Origin: Symbiodinium kawagutii
Lineage: Eukaryota; Sar; Dinophyceae; Suessiales; Symbiodiniaceae
NCBI GenBank assembly: GCA_009767595.1
Contig: VSDK01013331.1
Location: 79,289-143,288, forward strand
Length of the DNA: 64,000 nucleotides
Direction: 5' to 3'
A program made the translations under genes and the position numbers. The notes under the pieces were generated by a model. That model saw nothing but the letters and a program-made list of their open reading frames with translations. It did no database searches and had not been told where the DNA came from. How positions within the stretch are numbered: the stretch's first letter is position 1; the number at the start of each line of letters is the position of its first letter. Below, piece by piece: positions 1-12,000 of this stretch.

Positions 1-3000
1 CGCACTAAGCCATACACAAAGGGTGCAAAGTCACAGCAGGCAAGCGTCTTCAGAGGTGAAAGTGACTCAAGATGTACGAAGTCCAAAATCAAAGGTGAAG
101 ATCCGGTCCAAGAGACCCCATAGATCAACAAGAGCGATTCGATGTGGAGGAGGCTCCTGAGTGGCAGATCGGAGTCTGGTTGTAAGAAATCTAACACCAG
201 GAGCAAGGGGTCCAGTTGCGACATTCCATAGACCAGCAACAAGGAGTCCACACGACAAGAGCCATGCAACAAGAGCGACAGTTCCAAGTGGAAAAGGTCC
301 GGAAGCGACGCAAAGGGTCCCAAGCGAACCACGCCAAAGATCAGCATCAAAGGACCCAAGTGGGCAAAGGATTGTGATGGTGAAGAGAATCCCAAACTTG
401 CAAGGTCCAACACCAACATGCTGAAGCCAATTCTGCCCAGGCCATAGGCTGGCGAAGTTGACCCCAAGTGACAGGATGATCGGAGCAACAAGAACAAGTC
501 GATAGAGACGTGATCCAGCACTGACGAAGCCAAGCCTGAGCAACACATGCCAAAGGGCAATGTGAACGAGCCAAGTCTCACAGAGCTTTGGGCTGGAAGC
601 AAAGAGCCCAAGTGAAACAAGTCCAAGGCCAACGAGCTGAAGTCGGTGCGGGTCAGTCCATAGACCGAAATCAAAGAGCCTGCGCGAATGAAGGATCGCA
701 ACAACGGGGACAAGTCCGAGTGCACAAAATCCGACACCGGCGGCGAAAAGTCCAGCCTCACTAATCCAAGAGCCAGCGACGAGAATCCAGGCTGCAGAGG
801 GCTTCGAAGCGACGAAGTCAGCTCCAGATGGATGTAATCCAAGACCGAAAACAACGGTGCCAAGCGAGTCATGCCATACAACGGCAGGGCTAGACCGGGT
901 CGGCAAAGACCTTGGATCAACAAGGAACTGTCCATCACACCATAGTCGAGAATGGACATGGACAAACCTAAGCAGGTCATTCCAGACGCAGGCATTACAC
1001 TTCCAGGATGCAGAAAGGTGCGCAAGGGCAGAAGGAACTCAGGATGAACCAAGTCGACGACCGACAAACACAGATCGACTCGAGAAATGCCATAAAGCGA
1101 CGGAACGAATCCGATTTGGCAAAATGTTTGGAGGGAAGGTGGAGAGCCGAGAGCAAAGACGTCAGGTGTCGACAACGGTGGGTCCAAGCAACTCAAGCCG
1201 TAGACGGATGTTGAACTGTCGGGCCTTGTAAAACCTTGGAGCGACAACAAGAAACCCACGTGCACGTAGTCGGTGGTGGGCAGCATTGAATCCAATCTGG
1301 CCAGGGCGTAGATCAACAGGAGGCTGCCGAGGCAAGCAAAGTGATGCAAAGATGAGGAGAAACCAAAAAACGTGAGGTCCGAAACCAGAAGCGCCAGGCC
1401 AACTCAAGCCAATCCAAAGGTAGATGACAAGCTTCCAAGTCATGCGAAAGCATGCATTGATGATGGCAGGTCCATGTTGCTGAGATCTAACAATGACAAG
1501 AACAAGTCCAAGCAGGTCAATCCATAAATCAACAAGCTGGAACCTGGTTGACAAAAGCTTCGCATCAACAGAGAAGAGTCAGGATGAAGAGAGTCCAGGG
1601 TCGAAGGAGCTGATTCTGTACACACCAAACCAAAGACCAACAGAAGTGACCCTACATGACAAAAACTGTGTAATGATGGGCTGAGGTCGATTTGGAGAAA
1701 GTCCAAGGCCAACAAAGTGAAGCCCGGTCGACTCATGCCATAGATCAACAGTACAAAGCCAGCTCGATTGTAGCTGTGGAGCGACAGGGCTGGATTGAAG
1801 TGCACGAGGTCCAAAATTGACGGACTCAAACCCGGACATGTCATGCCATAAATGGGCGCGAAGCTGTCAGAACGGCCAAGGCTTTGAATTAACAAGGAAG
1901 AGCCCAAGTGAATGAAATCAAGGATCGAGATATTGAGTTCGAGCCTCATGATGCCATAAGTTGACAAGGAAGATTCTGGGTAGGTAAAGGAATGTGCGAA
2001 CAAAGTGGATCCCAAGTGCATAGGGTCTGGCACTAGCATGATCAAGTCCACCCTGGCTAGGCCATATACTGGAAGCAAGAAGCCAGCCCGTGTAGACGTT
2101 TTGAGCGACAGAGGACTTCCAGAATGAGCAGAATCCAAAAGTGGCAAACTGAGTTCAAGACACATGACGCCATATGCCGACATGGCGCCATCTGTTCGAG
2201 AAGATCCTCTCATTGACAGCATGAAATCCAGCTGAACAAGGTCCAAGACCAAAGCCACAGAGTCACAGCGTGCTAGACCATATGCAAACATTGGAAAGCC
2301 CAGCTGGATGGAAGCTTGCGAAGGGGTTGGACTCCCCAAGTGCGCATGGTCTAAGACCAACAGTGGAAAGTCAAGCCTGGCGAAGCCATAAACAGGTAAG
2401 GCAAAACCCAGGTGCAGGAGGGACTTCAATGACAGAGCCGAGTCAAAGGCCAAGTGATCCAGAATCAAAGAGGAAGGACCTAGTCATGCCAGACCATAGA
2501 CAGGCAAACTCAGTCCAGTACATGCATACGTCTTCAAGGATGGTGCTGAGTCCATGCAAATGTGATCAGGCACTGAAAGTAAGAGTTCGGTTCTGGACAT
2601 GCCATAGGTTGGCATCATGCTTCCTGGTCAGGCAAAGCTCCTCGTGGAAAATGTACTCGCAAGATTCAAGAAATCCAAAGTCGATGACAAGAAGCCTATG
2701 CGTGAACAACCATAGGGTAGAAGCGCAAGTCCCAATCGCGAAGATCCCCTCAGAAACACCAAGGATTCTGTATGCAAGGGATCCAAAACCAGCGTCGAGA
2801 AATTCAAGCACACCAAACCATAAATCAGCGACGAGAAATCTGGTCACGAAAAGGTTCTTACCAGCAGTGTAGATCCCGTGGTCAAGAGGTCCAACATGAA
2901 CGGGCAGAAATCTGCACGTGTCATGCCATACGAAGACGCCAAACTGCCAATCCGCGCCATTCCTTGCAACAAGACTGAGCTGCCGAGTGCTTGAAAGTCA

Positions 3001-6000
3001 GCTGTGAACAGCAAGAACTCCAACCAGGCAATGCCAGAGACAAAGGTTGAAAAATCCAAACAAGCGAAGGATTGTGGGAACATCACAGGATCAAGGTGAA
3101 TGTGGTCTGGCAACAATGGTGAGAAGTCTGACCGAGACAAGCCCCACGCCAAGATGGAGGAGCCGATTTGAGCATAAGATCTCAAAGACAAGATGCTTGC
3201 CAAGCTGAAATGATCCAAAACAAAGGAGGGAAAGCCGAGGCAAGAGATACCAAAGACAAACAATGGAAGGTCGATGCAAGTGAATCGTTGCGATGGCAAA
3301 GACAAACCCAACTGAACGAAGTCTAAGACCAACATGCTCAAGCCGAGCTTTGCTACTCCATAAGCAGATAAGAACGGCTCTGTTCAGAGGGGACTTTTCA
3401 TTGAAATCAAAGGGCCCAAGTGTACGATGTCCAGAACCAACAGTATCAAGTCTGACCGCTGCATACCATACACAGGCAGCAAAAAACTGAAGCGCATAGA
3501 GCTTTGCGAAGAAAGCAGCAGGCCAAGCAGTGCAAAATCGATGACCAACGAGATGAGTTCCAATCTCGCCATGCCATAGATCAACAATCCAGAATCAAAG
3601 CAATGGGAGCTGTGTGTCAATAACGGCAGTTCGACATGAATGGGATCCAGCACCAACAGCATCAACCCAGGTCTTGTGAAGCCAAATACCGACATGGCCA
3701 GCTCTAAGTGCACATAGGCTCGTGATGACAAACTGAATCCCAGGTTGATAAGATCCGAGATGAACGAAAACGACTCAGTGCACGCCATTCCGTAAGTGGA
3801 CAAAGGCAAATCCATTTGACAGTGATACCTGGGCAACAAAGCGAATCCAAAGTGGGCAGGGTCCAGTACTGGCAGCATGGAATCTAAGCATGACAGGCCA
3901 TAAGCCAACGTCAATGGGTCCAAACGGCACAGGCCCTTTGTAGACATTGTGCTTCCCAAGTGCATGAAGTCTAGGACCAACAAGAAGAAAGCCATTCTTG
4001 ACATGCCATATGCAAACACTGCGAAATCGAGCTAGGCAGAGCTATGTGGGAACAAGGTGCTGTCAAAGGTCATATGATCCAACAGCAACAGGAAGGATCC
4101 TGGTTTACAGCAGCCGAAGGCCAACGATGCTGAACCCAGTCGAACAGATGACCTGGAGGAAAGCACCAATTCCAACTGCAAGAAATCCAAGGCCAACGAG
4201 CCCAAGTCCAATCAAGCTATACTGAAGACCAATGAAATGGGATCAGATCTTCCGAGACTTTGCAGGAGCGAGGTCAAGCCCAGTTGTACCCAATCTGACG
4301 CCAACAAGGGTGACTCCAAACGCGAGAGGCCGTAGACGGGCAATGAACTGCCCATGCGACAAGATCCCTGCGATGAAGGCGATGAGTCAGACAAGGCATG
4401 GTCAGTAGACAAAAGTAGCAATCCTAACCTCACCATGCCAAAGACCAACGAAAGCAAACCCAAACATGCAAGGCTGTGCAGCAGTAGAAATGGTTCCATG
4501 TTCACCATGTCAAGCACTAAGGGGCTCAAGTCCAGGCGGCTCAGGCCAAACACAGGCATGATGAAGCCGAAGTGAATGTGGCTTCGCGACAATAGGAGCA
4601 AGTCCATCTGCGCATGGTCCAACGCCAGCAGCGGGAGTTCCAATTGCATCATGCCATAGACCGACAACGCTGAGCCCAAACAGAAAGCATATCGCGACAG
4701 CAGCGCAGGGTCCGTGTGGATGAAATCTAGGACCAAGGTTGGGAATTCCAAACGTGTGAGGCCATAAATGGGCAGACTGAGTCCCAGCTGCGCGGGGCTC
4801 CTTGAGGATAATGAAGGGCCAATCTTGATGAAATCCAAAACCGACAAGGCCAATTCCAGACGTGCCATGCCGTAGACCAACAACAAGCTGCCACAACGTG
4901 CATAAAAGCGCGGCAACATTGGCAATCCCAGATTTAGAAGGTCCAGTGTAGACACCATGAGACCCAACCACGTGAGACCATAGACCGACGTTGCCAGACC
5001 GAGACAGGCATGATATTGCAAGAACGTTGGAAAGCCCGTGTGCATAGAATCCAACACAGACATGCTGGAGCACAGGATATTGATTCCATAGACCAACGAC
5101 AAGGAGTCAAAGTAGCAGAAGCCTCTCGTGGACGACATGAGACCAGGATGCAAAAGATCCACAACAAAGAGTGGAAAGTCCAAGCAAGTCATTCCATAGA
5201 CCGACGAATCACCATCTGAACAGCCTAGGCTTCGTAAGAACAGAGTTGAGCCAAGCATGAAGAAGTCCAAGGCAAATGTGGAGAAACCCAATCTGGTCAT
5301 TCCAAAGGCCAACATCGCAAAGCCGAAACGGACAAGGCTGCGTAAGAACACGTTCAAGTCGAAACTCACAGGATCCAACACAAACATGGACGGTTCCAAC
5401 CAGCTTAGTCCGAAGGCCAACATCGACAATCCAAGCTGCACATATGACCTGACCAACAATAAGGACCCGAATTCAACGCAATCCAACACCAACAGAAACA
5501 GCTCCAGGAAAGACATCCCAAAAACAAGCGATGTCAAATCAACACGTAAGGAGGATTGCAACAGCGTTGGCGAGCCAAGTGAAGCCATGTCCAGCACCAA
5601 TGATGTAGGCCCCAGCCTGGCCAAGCCATAGGCTGATGGCGAGAAGTCGAGTTATGCGAGGTTCTGTGGTGGCAACGGGGAACCCAGCTGGATCAGGTCC
5701 AAGGTTAGCAATGCAGAGTCCATCCTCATCATGCCATAAGCTGATGATATGAAGCCAAGATGGGCAAGAGTTCTCGATGACAATGCAGAGCCACAATTGA
5801 TGTGATCAGGTGTTGGCAGAGGAGAATCAGGGCAACACATGCCAAAGACGGACGAGATCAAATCGGTGCGTACGAAGCTGCGAAGGCTCAAAGAACTTGA
5901 GAGCTGAACGAGGTCCAAGATCGACAGTGACAAATCCGAGCATGCCATGCCATAGGCAGAAATCAGTAGGTCAGATCAGACCGTGCTTTGTGATGAAGTC

Positions 6001-7664
6001 ATGCTTTCTGTGTGGAGGAAGTCCAAAACCAACAAAACGAGGCCGGGACAGGTCATTCCAAAGACGGACAGCTTGGGGTCAGCTGTAAACATGCCACGTG
6101 AAAACAGCAAGAGACCAGGCTCAAAGAGATCTAGCACTGACAGGAAGCTGTCCAATGTTGAGAGTCCATAGGTGGACATTGACAATTCAAGTCAAGAGAA
6201 GCCACGCAGCGACAAGCTCGATCCAAGAACGGGATGATCCGAGATGAACAGTGACAACTCTAAGCATGCGCATCCGTAAACTAAGGAGGTCGGTTCCACT
6301 CAGATGAGGCTTCTTGGGAATGGAGCGAAGTCCAATTGGAGGAAGTCCAAGACGAACAGCAACAAGTTCAGTTTCATAACGCCATAGATGGACGCCCCCG
6401 GATCAGATCGAAGGAATGACCTGAGCAACGTTGAGCTTTCTAAGTTCACAAGGTCCACGGCCGATGTGAAAGAACCCAAACGAGACATGCCATAGGCAGG
6501 AAGCAAAGAACCAAAGGTCACGAAGCTTCGAAGTAAGAGCGAACTCGTGAGTGTGACGCGATCCAACGAAAACATCGAGCAGTCCAAGCACGCCACGCCA
6601 AAAGCCAGAAGAAGGAAACCCATACGACAGAAGGATTGTGTAGAAACCTGGGGGCCAAAGTGCAGGTGATCCAACTGTAAAAGCGACAGTCCTAAACAGG
6701 ACATTCCGTAAAGCAACACAATCGAACCTAATCTAAGATAACTGTGCGAGGAAAGAAAGGATTCCAAGAGAAGAGGGTCCGTCACTGAGATCGAGAATCC
6801 TGGACAGGACAGGCCGTAGACCAAAATCACAGATTCCAACCGCAGAAGGCTTTGCAGAGACAGGGTCAGTCCAGCGTGGATTGCATCAAGGACGGATGGG
6901 AAGAGGCCCAATCGCAGCAAACCGTATGCAAAGAGTGAAAGTTCAGCTCGAAGAGATCTTCGGATAGGCATTGAAAATCCAAACTGCACTAAGTCCAAGA
7001 TCGATAAAGTGCTTTCAGGGCGAGCAATGCCAAAGACTGACGAGGAAAAGCCAAGGTGAGTGAAACCTTTCGTAAACATGAAAGATTCAAAGCTAGTAAC
7101 GTCTGAGACCAGTAATGAGCTTTCTGATCATGTCAGGCCATAGACCAACAAAGCGCTGTCCATACATGCAAATGATTGCAGTGGCAAGGAAGGACCCAGT
7201 GACAAATGATCTGGAATCGACGAGAACGAACCTAGGGTTGTGAGGCCATAGGCCAAGGGCGCACTTCCGAAGTGCAACATACTTCTCATGAGCATCGCGG
7301 AACCGATCTGTAGGAGATCCAAGACTGACGTGGAGGGGTCCAAGCATTGCAAGCCAAACATTAGCAAAGGCAGCTCCAGCCGCAAGAAGGACCGCAACAG
7401 CAAAAACGATCCCAAGCTCACTGCATCGAGCATCAACAGCAGAAAGCCTGAACGACAGATTCCGTACGCCAACGACACCGGCTCCGCGTGAACAAAGGTT
7501 CTCACTGGCGAGGCCGAGCCCGTTCCAACAAGATCCAGCACCAGCGAAGACAACTCCATGCGGGTCATGTCGAAGACCGAAGTCACCGAGTCGGATCGAG
7601 TGAGGCAACGAATGAACAGCGAGGAGGCCAGGTAGGTCAATCCCGGAGCCAACATGGGCGGATC
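1..7664 (-). CDS. giant 12-residue-repeat protein, array block 2 (continues off the window)
   Basis: This continues the same repeat protein after the predicted intron 7665-9131, in the same frame and the same three-sub-unit order. The Arg-position codon of each unit has its lower coordinate at an exact multiple of 36 throughout the block, so there is no net indel over 7.6 kb. Thirteen in-frame stops lie at 7128, 6300, 6192, 5976, 2844, 2628, 2484, 3384, 4212, 1440, 1404 (TGA), 5652 (TAA) and 4032 (TAG); each coordinate is a multiple of 36. Positions 1-1403 are fully open (467 codons) to the window edge. There is no conventional C-terminus in view. Long open stretches in the neighbouring frame (for example 67-906) are by-products of the 36-nt period. 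Confidence 0.7.
1..7664 (-). repeat. 36-nt / 108-nt hierarchical tandem array, block 2
   Basis: About 213 units of 36 nt in the same order as block 1. The register is constant from 7632 down to 72 (the Arg-position codon starts at multiples of 36). No inverted-repeat element of family A or B interrupts it. Confidence 0.9.
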
Positions 7665-7729
7665 CTCAGGCGAAGTGCAGCACCATGCGGCCCCCGTGGT
7701 GTGTTGTTGGTGCATTGGCAAGCTGGGGG

Positions 7730-7844
7730 GGTCTGGTTTGCCAGGACTTGGGAACCCCAAAATGATGTTTGGTTGAATGATGTTGAATGTTATAAACGGT
7801 TCATAAGCTGGATGATGATTGAGGGTATGACTTGAGAAACCACC
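7730..7844. mobile_element. family A inverted-repeat element (variant end)
   Basis: The right terminus ends in cttgagaaaccacc. The left end is the variant gccaggacttgggaacccc, the reverse complement of the variant right end seen at 20466, 31108 and 32285. Confidence 0.5.
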
Positions 7845-7920
7845 TGTAGGTCACGATCATCAAATTGATCTGGTTGCGGGTTTCAACCCCTATGAAAAAA
7901 ATATGAGTCAACCCACCATT

Positions 7921-8100
7921 TGTCAATAATTAGTAGGGAAAATAAAAAATGTCAATCAAACCACCAACCAGCTAGTTGTTTAACCACTATGGTTGCTTAG
8001 AAATCCCTATTAGTAGGGAAAATAAAAAAATGTCAATCAAACCATCAACCAGCTAGTTGTTTAACCACTATGGTTGCTTATGAATCCCTATTATTCACCA
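7921..8100. repeat. tandem duplication of a ~70-bp block (tagtagggaaaataaaaaat... ggttgctta)
   Basis: Two near-identical copies lie in direct order (about 7930-8000 and 8008-8085). They share the run accagctagttgtttaacc and ggttgctta followed by aatcccta. A related copy lies at about 23500-23630, where it is followed by the same tail (aatggtcataaccca). It is therefore a third dispersed repeat family. It has no coding content. Confidence 0.7.
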
Positions 8101-8402
8101 TTAGTAATGGTCATAACCCATTGAAACCACCAACCAGCTAACCACCAACCAGTGATCCATTCCCCCATAGCTGTTGATGACTTTACACCTTGACTGCCAT
8201 CGATGATCAACCGCCGAGCTGGACACTGGGTGTGTTTGCATCAGGGCCGTTGAGCTATCTGCGGCAAGGTCTTAAGTCATAGGGTGGCTTCTTAAGTCAT
8301 AGGGCTACCCCCAAATAATAATTTGGTTGATAATGGCTGATAAATCTGATAATGGTTAATGAAAGGGATAACAACCAACAATAGTGGTGAAACGACTATA
8401 AA

Positions 8403-8514
8403 TGGTGGTTCCTTCAGTCATAGGGGTACCCCCAAATCATCCAAGTCATCAACCATTTATAGTGATAAACAACCCATAACTTGGGGGTACCCGAATTGGG
8501 CTTGAGAAACGACA
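8403..8514. mobile_element. family A inverted-repeat element
   Basis: Starts tggtggttccttcagtcatagggg and ends ttgggcttgagaaacgac. The interior has the family signature caaatcatcc and tttatagtgataaac. It lies in the predicted intron. Confidence 0.6.
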
Positions 8515-8954
8515 AAGACTATCTGTGCATTGCCACGAGTTGTTGTCCCCTGACATGGTCATGAGCGCTGTCTAAATCAAACAAAGTCGTCATCTTCTGA
8601 AGAAAAGACGAAGAAAAGCATCCTCACCAGGAATGATGATATAGTAAGATCAGTTGCATTTGCTGAGTGATTGATAACTGATACACTAAGATCAATCTGC
8701 TTCTTTCAGCCTCAGACTTAGTAAAATACCAAGAATCATTGAATGTGCTGAGTGACGGGCCTGTCACCAGAAACTGTCAAAAACTGGTGGCAACAAAATC
8801 ACTGCTACGTGATTGCCCCGAGTAAGGCAGTTTGATACGTATCTGATCCTGCGTGTGTATAGATCAAAATTCATATGCCCAATCGATTATGATATCATGT
8901 CATCATATTCATCTAGTATTTCATGTATCCGTGTGTCTGTCGTGATATCTATTT

Positions 8955-9054
8955 GGTGGTTTCTGAAAATAGGGGACCCCCCAAATCATCCAGTTTATTG
9001 ACCATTTAATAAACGCACCATCTTTTGAGGTCCCCTATGGCTTGAGAAACCACC
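8955..9054. mobile_element. family A inverted-repeat element, complete
   Basis: Begins ggtggtttctgaaaatagggg and ends ggcttgagaaaccacc. It is about 100 bp, has no ORF, and has imperfect terminal inverted repeats flanked by ATTT on both sides. Family A is defined here as about 100-120 bp with GGTGGTTTCTCAA termini followed by tagggg(t)acccc, and an interior caaatcatcc...taataaacca. Confidence 0.75.
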
Positions 9055-9099
9055 ATTTAGCATGTGCGCGTGCCTTCTGGGATGAAGACAACATGGTGA

Positions 9100-12000
9100 A
9101 CACAACCACCACCTTCCAGACGCCAAGGCACTAGCACCGCACATCCGTAGAGAAACGGCGTGCTGCCCGAGCATGAAAAGCCTTGCAACGATAAGATTGA
9201 TCCCATCTGAAGGAAATCCAAGAGAGGTGTCAATAGACCTGAACAGCACAAACCGGAGACTGGCAGCAGAAAGCCTGAGCAACAATGGCTTTGAAGAAAC
9301 AAGAACAGGCCCATGTTGAAGTGATCCAGAATCAAGGCTGAACTGCATAGACATGCCATCCCATAGACCAACAGAATGGAGTCCAGTTGGATGAAGGATT
9401 GCAATGGCAGCAGAAGTCCAAGTCTTAAAGAGTCCAGCACTAATAGCACCAGGTCTGGTCGAGTCATTCCAGAGACCAGCAGCATGAAGCCCAGATGAAG
9501 AGAGCTTTGCAAAGGTGAGGCACTGCCCATGTGAACAAAGTCCAATACAGAGAGGGATTTCCCGGAATTCGCCCTGCCAAATGATGACAGCAGTGAAGCC
9601 AAGCAAGTGTAACCTTGAAGAGACACACATGATCCGAAGTGGACAAGGTCCAGCACAGGCGACGGAGAACCAGGTCTTGTGAGTCCGTACAGGGAGAACG
9701 TGAAGCCTGGCTAGACATGGCTTTGAAGAAAAGAGGACGGGCCAAAGGAGACAACATCCAAGGTCAACAACGTGAAATCTAAACAGCCAACTCCATAAGT
9801 AAAGATGGAGAGTCCCAGGCGCAAATACGATCTTAGACTCATGGATTCTCCACCGGCAACAGAATCAAGAGTTAAAAGCATCAAATCTGGCCGCATCGAA
9901 CCATAGGCAGATGGTGGTGGACCTGAGCAAACGAGGGATCTGAGTGAAGATGACAAGTCAGATGAAGTGCAGTCCGAAACAAAGGGAGTCGGATCTGGAC
10001 GAGACATCCCATAGACGAATAGCAACGAGTCCAGCTACGCAAGAGACTGTGTCGATGCAGAGAATTCAACATTCCCAGAATCCAATGAGGACAACAGCAG
10101 GTCTGATGTCACCAGGCCAAACACTAACAACACTGAATCAAAGCGGGAAAAGGCGCGCAAGGACAAAATGGAGGCTGGGCTTAAGAAATCCAAGGCCAAA
10201 AGCAAGCTGTCTAACCAGGACATGCCATAGACAGAAAGAGATGAGCCCATCCTGAGGGGCCCTTGCATCAACGAGATCAGTCCCAGGTGAAGATGATCTG
10301 GCAACAGCAAGAGCAATCCCAAACAAGACAGGCCAAACAGGGAGATTGGCAGACCGAAACGGGCGAACGATCTCACTGACATGCCACTTGCGAAGTTCAC
10401 TTCATCATTTGCAGACATGGAAAGCTCTGAGCGAGCTGTGCCGGATGAAAGAAGAGGAAAGCCAAGTCGACAAAAGCTGCGCGGCAACAGTGAAAGGCCT
10501 GGATGGATGTGGTCAAGGGCGAACAGTGAAAACCCCAAACATGTGCAGCCGTATAACAAAGCTGTGGGTCCAGGCCGCACAAAACTGTGGGCAAAAGGGA
10601 ACAGTCCAGGATTCACAAAGTCCAAGACGAAAAGAGGAAAGCCCGAGCAAGCCAAGCCATAGATTGAATATGGTGACTCTGACCAAGCGAGGCCATGGGG
10701 AAACAGAACTAGTTCCAGATACGAAAAATCCAAAGCCAGCAGCAAAGGCTCCAAACAGGCGACACCATAAATCAAAAGAGCGGATTCCAGGCGCAAAAAA
10801 CTGCGCAACAAGAATTGGCTGCCAAAATGTACGTGATCCAACGCGAACAGTGCAGGGTCAAGCCTGATACAGCCATAGACTGGCAGAACGGAGCCCACCC
10901 AGAAAAAGCTTTGCAACAACACAGTCTCACTGATGCTCGCAAGGTCCAAAGCAAACAAGAAAAAATCTAAACCAACCACACCCCAAGTTGACAAGGCAAG
11001 TCCCAATTGAGAGAAGGATTGCGCAGATGGCACCAACTCAGTTTGGCAAAAGTCTAGGACGAACAGGGAGAATTCCAATCGTGACAGTCCCCAGATCACT
11101 AGGGAGAGGCCTATGCGTGCCGTGCTTCGCACCAGGGTGGATGATTCCAACGTCAGAAGGTCCAGTGGCAAGACCGAAAAGCCAAGACAGTTACAGCCGT
11201 ATGGGGACATCGTTGGCCCAAAGTGAAGATGGCCCCGCAAAGGCATTGAACTCCCCAAATGCAAAACATCTGAAATCAATGGCGAAAGATCAAGACATGC
11301 CAAACCATAGGTTGGCAAAAAGAATCCCAACTGCGTCGTGCTCCTGAGTGACAAAGAGGACTCGATCTGCACGGAATCCGAAACTGGAAAGGCGGATCCC
11401 AAGCGCGCGCAGCTGAAGGGCAAGAAGGTTGATGCCGTACAGCTGAGGGATTGCAAGGACGAAGAAGAACCCAAACTCACGTGGTCAAGTACCAACAGAG
11501 TCGAGTCCAACCACTGCATGCCATAAAGTGATAAAGAGAAGCCAAGGCAAAGGAAGCTCCGCAATAACATGCTGGAGTCCATGTGAACGAGATCTGACAC
11601 TAGCAAGATGAAGCCCATGCATGTCATGCCGTACACAGAAAGCATGGAGCCCAGTTGGATATGCGATTGCAAAGGCAGGAAGCTGTCGAGGCTCAAGGAA
11701 TCCAACACCAGTGCTGCAGAGTCCGCTCTTGTGAGACCAAAGAGCGGCAAGAAGGGGTCTGAGCAGCTAGGGCTTCTAAGCAATGACAAGGACTCCAAAT
11801 GCACAAAGTCCAGCACCAGTGATGAAAGATCTGACCAAGCCAGTCCCTCAGCTGACAGCGGAGAGTCTGATCTGCAGAAGGACCTTGAAGATGAGGGGCT
11901 GCCCATCATCACATGGTCCAGAGCGGATGGTGTTGGCTCTGACTGAGAGACGCCAAACACCAACAACACAAGGCCCAAACAAACAAAGGTTTGCGTCAAC

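Larger units (their letters stand above)
7665..9131 (-). other. predicted GT-AG intron separating the two array blocks
   Basis: On the minus strand the right block reads ...LYGCAVL, and the next codon GTG supplies a GT donor (9131-9130). The left block resumes at 7664 as DPPMLAPGLTY after CCTGAG. Joining the two gives one VYGM-type unit (LYGCAVL + DPPML, 12 residues) followed by a VLDF-type unit, so frame, 12-residue register and sub-unit order are all kept. The intron is 1467 bp, contains stops in all readings I checked, and holds three family A elements and a duplicated 70-bp block. The splice sites are predicted from sequence only. Confidence 0.65.

Noticed and set aside
67-906. 279-codon minus-strand ORF in a frame neighbouring the array frame
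   Set aside because: It is a shadow: the 36-nt period keeps a second frame open. The array frame is also open here (1-1403) and continues the same 12-residue register, while this ORF does not continue beyond.
4510-5073. 187-codon minus-strand ORF, and similar ones at 1162-1554, 12160-12519 and 18463-19071
   Set aside because: All are alternative-frame readings of the array; the conserved LGS/VYGM pattern is only in the other frame.
8995-9630. 211-codon minus-strand ORF overlapping the array and the spacer
   Set aside because: Out-of-frame shadow of the repeat, running on into a family A element.
10346-10867. Plus-strand ORFs across the array (for example 10346-10867 and 2270-2872)
   Set aside because: Lys/Ser/Arg-rich antisense readings without a constant motif or frame.
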